Shown here in pieces: positions 57,183 through 64,000 of a stretch of DNA of 64,000 nucleotides (its first letter is position 1; each line of letters starts with the position of its first letter). The position numbers and the translations under genes are program-made. The notes under the pieces are model-generated. The model saw only the letters and a program-made list of their open reading frames with translations, made no database searches and had not been told where the DNA came from. The stretch comes from Corylus avellana (taxonomy: Eukaryota > Streptophyta > Magnoliopsida > Fagales > Betulaceae). The stretch lies in NCBI RefSeq assembly GCF_901000735.1, contig NC_081544.1, positions 13,864,630 to 13,928,629 on the forward strand, read 5' to 3'.

Positions 57183-58412
57183 CTACATAGGACACCTTCT
57201 TGATATGCTTTCTATGGTAGTGGTCATTGGTCTTTTCTTGTGGAGCTTATTGTCGTCCCATTCATCCAGCTGCAGCTTTCTTTTGGTACTTGGGTATGGT
57301 GGACTGGCTTGAAGAGGTAGCTTTGCTCCACTGATATCCTTAGCAACATATACACAAACTGGCCCAGTCTCCTGACTTGTGGACTCATGAGTGAGGGTGG
57401 CCTCCAATGGATCTTTCTGTGGATTCTGCAAAACTGGCTCACTAACACTTTGGATTATACAAGCATCAAAACATTCTAAATCATCATGAGGTAACTTCAT
57501 TGCATCAAATATTTTAAATTCTATTGTCTCACCATTCACCTTCATACTTACTGTACCCTTTTTCACACCTATTGTAGTATCAGCAGTTCTCATAAAGGGT
57601 CTTCCTAAGATGATAGGCAAGGGTGATGGCATAGGTGATTCTTCCACATCTAACACAATGAAGTCGGCAGGTAAAATAAATGTATCTACCTTTACCAACA
57701 TATCCTCAAGTATACCTCTTGGTCTTTTGATGCTTCTGTCTGCCAATTGCAAGGTAACAGAGGTTGGTTGAAGCTCTCCCAAACCCAACTTTTCATATAC
57801 CATGTAAGGCAGCAAATTGACCCCTACTCCCAGATCCAGCAATGCATGCTCAAAAAGGTGGTCTCCTATCCTGCAAGGAATGGTAAAACTCCCAGATCTG
57901 TTAGCTTAGGTGGTAATTTTCTCAATAAAACTGCACTTACCTCTTCTGTTAGGGCCACAATCTCATGCTCCTGAAATCTCCTTTTGTTAGTGCAACAATC
58001 CTTTAAAAATTTGGCATAAGAAGGAATTTGTTTAATTGCATCTAACAAGGGAATATTGATTTCTACTTTCCTCAAAGTCTCAAAAATATTCATGAGTTGC
58101 TTTTCTTTCTTTGGTTTGACTAACCTTTGAGGAAAGGGAGGTGCATTTACCTTATCCATTTTGTTTACCTTAGAAGTTGATGGTTCATCTTGAGTTGCTT
58201 GAGGTGGCTCTTCAGTTCCAATGACTTTGCCATTCCTGAAAACTGTGACTGCTTTGAGCTGCTGGTGACTCCCTGGGTTAGGTATTGTTTGAGCTAGAAA
58301 TTCTTCCTGCTTCCTCTCACTCAGCTCCTTTGCTATCTGCCCCATTTGCACTTCCAATCTTTGAATGGCTTGATCAGTCTTTATATTGAATTGTTTCTGA
58401 TCAGCCGAGAAT
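57183..58412 (-). pseudogene. E2 gag tail and retropepsin-type protease
   Basis: 58412-57866 continues the gag frame (MGQIAKELSERKQEEFLAQ, VNAPPFPQRLVKPKKEKQ, IPLLDAIKQIPSYAKFLKDC). A one-base deletion near 57893 then shifts the frame; the aspartic protease follows at 57842-57183 with LLDLGVGVNLLPYMVYEKLG, VDTFILPADFIVLDVEE and PIILGRPFMRTADTTI. The active-site triad reads DLG here, as often in this plant branch. The enzyme would cut the gag polyprotein. After it the usual reverse transcriptase is absent and the frame ends at RRCPM. Confidence 0.9.
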
Positions 58413-58414
58413 TT

Positions 58415-59431
58415 CTATTGTGAGGTCACCAGGTTGTGTATCATATTCTCTAGTTGATTCAATTTTGACTCTTGAGTTGGTTGGCTTGCTTGTTGGGGCC
58501 CCTTCAGCTGTCCTTGATTGTTACTCCAAGAGAAATTTGGATGGTTGCGCCATCCTGGATTATAAGTGTTGGAGTATGAATTGTTCCTGTGGGGGTAATT
58601 GTTTTGTTCCACATAATTCACCTCTTCTTGCTCTGCAAATGGAGATAAAGGACACGTCTCAGTGGTGTGATCTAAATGGGAACAAATAGCACATACCTGG
58701 ATTGGTGTGTCCTGTTGCAGAGGTGAAATTTTCTGAGCAGTCATGGCCTTGACAATCATGTCCAACTTCTTTTCCATAGCAGCCATATGATTTGGAGATC
58801 CCCCATTAATGTTTACTTCATACATGCCCTTGCTCTTGACTCCTCTCCTTCCTCTAGAGCAGAATTGTTGGGAATGCTCACTTAATGTTTCAAATAGCTC
58901 CATTGCTTCCTCATTACTCTTCTCCATAAGTGCTGCTCCACAAGCTGAATCAACCATCCCTTTGTTAGTATCATCTAAACCTTCATAGAAAATGTGTACC
59001 TGATCATCTTGAGGGATGTTGAGATGTGGACACTTTAGGAGCAATGAATTGAAGTGATCCCATGCCTCAAAGAACAGATCCCCATCTCGTTGTTGGAACA
59101 TTTGAAGTTCCCTTTTAAGTTGTCTTGTCTTTTGAGCTGGGAAAAACTTTTTCAGAAACTTGGTGGCTAATTCTTCCCAAGTATGGATAGAATCTACAGG
59201 CAAAGAATTATACAACAATTTAGAATTATCTTTCAAAGAGAAAGGAAAGAGGACTAACTTGAGTCTTTTTGGAGTTAGGCCTTGGACATGCTGCAACTTG
59301 CATAAATCAAAGAATTCTTGAAGATGCAAGTTGGGATCCTCAGTAGCTGTGCCTCTGAAGTGATTCAATGCATTAAGGATTTGAGGAGAAATATAATAGC
59401 TACCTTCCACCTCCGGTGATATGCTATGCAT
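58415..59431 (-). pseudogene. E2 gag
   Basis: 338 codons beginning MHSISPEVEGSYYISPQILN; gag domain SIHTWEELATKFLKKFFPAQ, QQRDGDLFFEAWDHFNSLLL and MELFETLSEHSQQF, then the knuckle CAICSHLDHTTETC (CX2CX4HX4C). It ends with a TAG (58412-58414) after MIHNLVTSQ, although the same frame continues for 180 more codons, so the stop is either a lesion or a readthrough point. Sequence is collinear with the E1 gag. Confidence 0.92.
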
Positions 59432-59917
59432 GAGGGTTGATGGAGGTTTGCTAGAATGAATGCCTGCTTCATCGGTCTCCGCACTGGTGATGGATTTGCC
59501 TCTAATGGTCTTGGCCCAATTGGATTCTCTTGCAAATCTTCCATCTCAATTTCTTCCTCTTCTTCTTTGTCTCTAGGTCATTGTTGAATTGTCTACTCAA
59601 TTTCAGGATCGAGTGGAATGATGGTTGAGTCTTGAGATTGACGACCTTGCAACAATTTAATTGCTTCTTCAGTTAGGCAGCTTCAGTGCTGCTGGTCCAG
59701 ATGCTCCCTGGAACTGCGCTTGATCGCAGGTTGGTGCGCTCGATCGCACTTTTCTGACGTTCGATCGCAATCACAGAATGCTAGTCCGCAACCTGAAATA
59801 GAAAACATAAAGAAATTAAGAATCAACAAAAAATGTTTTTGACAAAAACAAAATTGAAAATTAAAAATTAAAATAACACAACTAAATGAAAATAATTTTA
59901 AACAAAATTCACCGCAA
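59432..59917. other. E2 leader between primer site and gag
   Basis: Non-coding leader with the words TGCGCTTGATCGCAGG, TGCGCTCGATCGCAC and TTCGATCGCAATC at 59715-59772, matching the position of similar words in the E1 leader (40155-40230). Confidence 0.75.
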
Positions 59918-59935
59918 TCCCCGGCAACAGCGCCA
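59918..59935 (-). other. E2 primer binding site (tRNA-Asp)
   Basis: Minus strand TGGCGCTGTTGCCGGGGA, one mismatch to the complement of the tRNA-Asp 3' end, six bases from the 5' LTR. Confidence 0.93.
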
Positions 59936-59941
59936 AAAACT

Positions 59942-61298
59942 TGTTGTTCACAATTACCTACCGAAATTAATAGGCAAATAACTGGATGTTTTACCCGCAA
60001 GTGCACGAGGTCAACATAGTAGTATAGTGTGCAAATACAGGGTCATTCCCACGAGGATTGCTGAATCTTGTCTAAAAATCAATTCCCAAAGTATAATAAA
60101 GCAAGAGATTGGATTTAAATTGATAATGATAAAAAGGTAGGGCTTTGATATCCACCACTAATTATATTAAGCTAATATATCAATATGCCAATGTTTTGAT
60201 CATGTTATGTCTATCTAATGTTTGTCAACCTAAGGGCATGGGTGTATACTCCTTAAGCTATAGATTTCCTTAAGCAATGAGTTAGGCATGGGTGTATACT
60301 CTAACTCTTTTCTTCCCTAAAGGATTTAGCATGGTGTATACTAAATTGTTCTCTAGGAAAGCATACATTTTGTGGAAATCGACAAACACATGAGGCTTAG
60401 GGCATGGGTGTATACTCCCGGTTCCCCATGTTGATTAACCCAAGAACCCGGAGTAGATTACTTTTGTTACTTATGTTAAACCCAGGACTCGGTCATCCAA
60501 ATTGATTTAACTAACTAGTCCATACCACATGCACATGTTGATCATGCACATACATATGAGGAATTCATGAAACTAGGTATTAATCAAGTTAGATATCATA
60601 ACAAGATCATCACAAAGGTGCCAATATTGAATATTAACAAAACATAACTAGGGCTTCAATCTAGCCCTACTAATTAAATTAGTTACACATAAAGTTGATG
60701 TTAAACATCTTCATAAAATAAAAGAAAAGAAAGGAAAAGAATAAACCCGAAACTTGAACTTGAAGAGCTCCAATTCTTCTCCTTACAAGCATACCTATTC
60801 TAGAGGCTTAAGGGTGTATTTATAGGCTTTAAAAGTTCTTGACAAACTAGTAAACCTAGGAATTTTGTAGGGTTTCAAAACCTATTACAATTGGAGTTGG
60901 AAAACCCTAATATGGAAATATTAGCATTCTGGCCACCACTTGATATGTCCTCTGCGCACGGGTGCGATCGATTGCAACCCGTGTGCGCTCGATTGCAGGT
61001 CTGCAATCGAGCCTCTTCTGTCATGCGCTCGAGCATTCATGGCCTGCTTCGTGCTTTGTCATCTTTTGTACTACACTCGATCACATGGAACCTATGATCG
61101 ATCGTAGTGTCAGGGGCTCCCACTTTTCCCATCTTCTCTCTTTGAGCCCAAATCTTCCAGATTTACTTAATTTTCTTCCAAAAGCCTACAAAAGTATGGA
61201 AAACACAAAAAGGAATTAAAATGGCCTAATTAACTAAAACCAAATGATTAAAACATGTAAGTTAATGGTTGAAAATATGAATATTTTAGCACTTAACA
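59942..61298 (-). repeat. E2 5' LTR
   Basis: Equal in length within one base to the 3' LTR and nearly the same in sequence; differences are scattered single bases such as in the palindrome cluster at 60955-61110. Confidence 0.93.
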
Positions 61299-63133
61299 GT
61301 ACAAAATGCAAGACAAAAAGTGAAAAGCAGTTCTTCTAGATTATTCCGCTATGGCCTTCAGATATAGTCATGTGCTACCCACACAGTGAATGAATAATCA
61401 GCCCCTGCCATAGATAAGCCCGTAACATGGTCTTCCCTTCAAAGCGCCTTGCCCACAAGGTGCAGATATTGAAGCTGCAGCTCTCAAAGAATCTCTTAGG
61501 TATCATCTTCTGCAGGAGCACCTTTCCACCTAACCAAGACTTCAGTTACTGCTCTACCTCTCTTCTTGGACAATCATTTGTTTGCCAAGGTTTCAGGTTC
61601 AGGTTTAATCTCTCCCATGTGATCTACCGGAGGCAACATTGGTAAAGGAGAAATTTGTTGACCCAACTTGGGCTTCAAACATGAAACATGGAATACAGGG
61701 TGGATTCGGGCTTCAAAAGGAAGATACAGCTTGTAAGTAACCGATCCGATGCGCTTAAGGATTTGGAATGGTCCAAAAAATCTCGAAGAGAGTTTTAGGT
61801 TCTTGCGCATAGCTATGGTCTTCTATCGGTATGGTTGTAGGCGGAGATAAACCCAATCACCCTCGTTGAATTCTCTCTCTGTACGATGCTTATCGGCCTG
61901 TATCTTCATACGGTTTTGAGCTTGTTGGAGATGTTCTTTAAGAAGGGTGATTACTTTGGTGCGGTCCCTTAATTGCGAATCCACAGCAAGGTTAGTAGAT
62001 GTTCCTGGAACATAGGACAGCAATGAAGGTGAATGGTGATTAATGTTGTACCACCATTCTGCCATAGGTAACCAATTGCTCCATTCCTTAGGCTTAGCCC
62101 CAGCATAGCATCGAAGATAAGTCTCAAGGCATTTGTTTAAAGCCTCGGTTTGTCCATCTGATTGGGGATGGTAGGCCGAGCTAAGAGCAAGGGAGATACC
62201 TTGGAGTTTAAACAGCTTCCTCCAGAATGAGTTGGTAAACACAGGGTCACGGTCTGTGACAATTGTCTCAGGCATTCCATGTAACTTTAGGACATTAACC
62301 AAGAAATTTTGGGCCACTTTTGCTGCTATACATGGGTGGGACAAGGGCAGGAAATGGCCATACTTATTGAATCTATCCACCACCACTAAGATGACCGTCA
62401 AACCTTGAGAAGAAGGTAGGCCTTTGATAAAATCCATGGAGAAGTCCGACCAAGCCCGAGTTGGTATAGGTAAGGGCTATAACAACCCAGCTGGATGGGT
62501 AGTTTCATGCTTGTTTTCTTCACATACAGAACACTCCTTCACAAGCCTCTTGATATCCTTGCGCATCCTCGTCCAATAAATGTCTGCTTTGGCTCGGTGT
62601 ATGGTCTTGTGATAGCCATAATGGCCTGCTGTAGGATTGGAGTGAATATATTCCAAGAGCTGTTTCTGGAAAGCTGAGTTCTGGACCACCCAGATTCTGC
62701 CCTTTTTTAAGATCAACCCTTGCTGAAAAACAAAGCCTTTAGGTACATTCAGCCCTTGCTAAAGTTTTAGCAATAATTCCTTAGAATCCGGATTGTGTAA
62801 ATATGAAGCTTTCAAGTCCTCTATCCAATCTGGTGTAGGAAAGGAAATCAAGGAAATACTCAAGGTATCGGATTCAGGAAAGTCTTTGAACTTCTACGAT
62901 AGAGCATCCGCCACTCTGTTTTCCTTTCTTTTCTTATACTCGATTACAAAATCATAGCCAAGTAATTTTGAAATCCAGCATTGTTGCGAAACTGTTCCAG
63001 CCCTTTGCTCCAGCAAAAACTTAAGTGCTTGTTGATCGATTTTCACCTTGAAGGACTAGCCAAGCAAATAAGGCCTCCATTTTTGCACCACAATCACCAA
63101 GGATAGTAATTCTTTCTCATATGTAGACAAGAC
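61299..63133 (-). pseudogene. chromovirus (Ty3/gypsy) pol: RNase H, integrase, chromodomain
   Basis: On the minus strand in order: RNase H end (KELLSLVIVVQKWRPYLLG, IDQQALKFLLEQRAGTVSQQ, KRKENRVADALS; about 63133-62880), integrase zinc domain (HYGYHKTIHRAKADIYW, CSVCEENK; 62477-62716), integrase core (MDFIKGLPSSQGLTVILVVV, VTDRDPVFTNSFW, YHPQSDGQTE; 61823-62437), the linker with [13 protein letters not shown], and a chromodomain EVLVRWKGAPAEDDT (about 61425-61550). Integrase inserts the cDNA; the chromodomain steers it to heterochromatin. Stops: TAG or TAA in ADALS*KF, LLKL*QG, YLLG*SF and twice in the chromodomain (one at each expected Trp). Everything before the RNase H is cut off at 63133. 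E2 separates it from its LTR. Confidence 0.92.
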
Positions 63134-63506
63134 GTTCGAGCGCACCCCACTTGAGCTCAAGCGCACTCGAGCACAAGGTAGCAAGGCGAGCGCACCTACG
63201 CTCGATCCACTCTGCGCCTGCGCTCAAGCGTACCAGCAGCACACCCAGCGCTCATCTGCGCTCGATCTCACCTCACCTGCGCTCAAGCGCAACTCCGCAT
63301 ACTGCACCAAAACGGGCCAACACCTTAAATTTTGCCAAACTTATGTCTGGTCCATTTTGTGAGTTTTTGTTTTTAATTTTTGGTATTCTTGTTTATTTTA
63401 TGTTCTAAAAAAAAATTGGTTACTGTTTTATGTGGGGCATGCTAAATAGTGAGGGTGAAGTATAAATTTTCCATTTGGTAATTTTTATGCTTCTCATAGT
63501 GGTAGG
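63134..63506 (+). other. palindrome-rich leader-like sequence
   Basis: Within 160 bases (63135-63295) about eight words such as GTTCGAGCGCACC, CTCAAGCGCACTCGAGC, GCGCTCGATC and GCGCTCAAGCGCA occur. It abuts the broken end of the chromovirus and precedes a gag-like frame, so it is likely the leader or LTR edge of a third retroelement on the plus strand. Confidence 0.6.
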
Positions 63507-64000
63507 ATGCCAAATCCTACCAACTACCCTCCGAATTTTCACCTACATAGACCATGTTCATACTGCTCCAACCCTTATCATAGTTTAAGTAATTGTCCAT
63601 CTTGGGGACAATTTTTCAATTTTTCACATGAGCAAATGAACACCAACTTCTCCAATCCGGGGTCTAAATCAAATTTCAATTTCTACACCCCAGACTGGAG
63701 CAACTATTCTGATTTCTCGTGGCAAGCTCATGCTACGGGAAATTATGCACCCCAATCCTATGAACTGCACCATCCTGAAAATCTGCAGTTCAATAGCCAT
63801 TCTTCCATGCCTTCACCTTGCAATTACCTTAAGAATCATTAGTGCAACATTTTCCAACTGCTCATGTCAATGACTTAGAGGAGAGAGTGAACCATGGCAG
63901 CTAGGCGTGCCCATACCCAGCCTTCTCACACTCACACACCTCATAAGTCATGTTCATATTGTTATCATCCTTCTCACCAGATAGATGATTGCCCATTCAT
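63507..64000 (+). pseudogene. gag-like sequence with two CCHC knuckles, runs off the window
   Basis: The frame 63507-63842 starts MPNPTNYPPNFHLHRPCSYC and contains CSYCSNPYHSLSNC, with CX2CX4HX4C spacing, then an Asn/Ser/Phe-rich stretch (FYTPDWSNYSDFSWQA). After a TAG at 63842, a second knuckle CSYCYHPSHQIDDC is readable at about 63948-63989. The repeat of the knuckle and the composition suggest a tandem gag-like polypeptide of a plant retroelement; I do not recognise a named family. The right end is outside the window. Confidence 0.55.

Larger units (their letters stand above)
52340..61298 (-). mobile_element. E2: non-autonomous Ty3/gypsy element of the E1 family
   Basis: LTRs 52340-53697 and 59942-61298 of equal length (1358 and 1357 bases) enclose primer site, gag, protease and an ORF of the plant-transposon type on the minus strand; there is no reverse transcriptase or integrase. 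Flanks ATACA (52335-52339) and GTACA (61299-61303) form a 5-bp target duplication with one change. The two LTRs look more alike than those of E1, so E2 is the younger insertion by eye. It lies inside a chromovirus. Confidence 0.93.

Noticed and set aside
34126..61298. E1 and E2 as one large element with nested LTRs
   Set aside because: Each has its own pair of LTRs, primer site, tract and target duplication, and MULE and CACTA sequences lie between them.

Overview
This is nuclear DNA from a flowering plant, most likely a woody eudicot; the species cannot be fixed from the sequence alone. The signs are GT-AG introns, AT-rich spacers, exons of conserved plant genes, and a dense, nested load of plant transposons (LINEs, tRNA-derived SINEs, CACTA, MULE, Ty3/gypsy). 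Only one stretch looks like an ordinary host gene; nearly everything else is mobile DNA in several insertion layers. Most transposon reading frames are broken by stops or frameshifts.

Left part (1-10.7 kb): a minus-strand THUMP-domain (Tan1-like) gene with four recognisable exons (1544-3625), a 5'-truncated LINE (4061-6270) with a perfect 15-bp target duplication, a small element with long terminal inverted repeats and a GC-rich snap-back core (7326-8102), then exons of a SEC24-like gene on the minus strand (10460-10723).

Middle (11.4-28.5 kb): the SEC24-like gene is split by a 16.7-kb CACTA element (11410-28123, ATT target duplication) lying in one of its introns; further SEC24 exons follow at 28129-28535 and carry a stop and a frameshift. 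Inside the CACTA element are both subterminal repeat arrays, a GATC-rich tandem array, a truncated TNP2 transposase with one internal stop, and exon fragments of three unrelated host genes: an NPH3/BTB (NPY-type) first exon, ribosomal protein eL34, and the 28-kDa heat- and acid-stable phosphoprotein (PDAP1 family). A solo LTR, a SINE, a 17-bp LINE tail and an inverted (twin-primed) LINE were later added to it.

Right part (29-64 kb): a second, decayed CACTA element (TNP2 plus a TNPA-like gene, 29014-52010) is split by a 16.8-kb MULE (30294-47106, 9-bp target duplication). The MULE carries a MURA-type transposase gene on the minus strand with an unusual exon-rich, RGG-rich C-terminal extension, and on the plus strand a GRF zinc-finger/coiled-coil/membrane-tail gene. 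A non-autonomous Ty3/gypsy element (E1, 34126-41839) sits in an intron of that transposase gene and itself contains a solo LTR. The CACTA element also holds a second solo LTR (48866-50161) and is ended by a chromovirus (52011 onward), which in turn is split by a second element of the E1 family (E2, 52340-61298). E1 and E2 both have gag, PBS, PPT and LTRs but no reverse transcriptase or integrase; E1 instead encodes three exact-length 32-residue acidic repeats. The window ends in a plus-strand gag-like sequence with CCHC knuckles.
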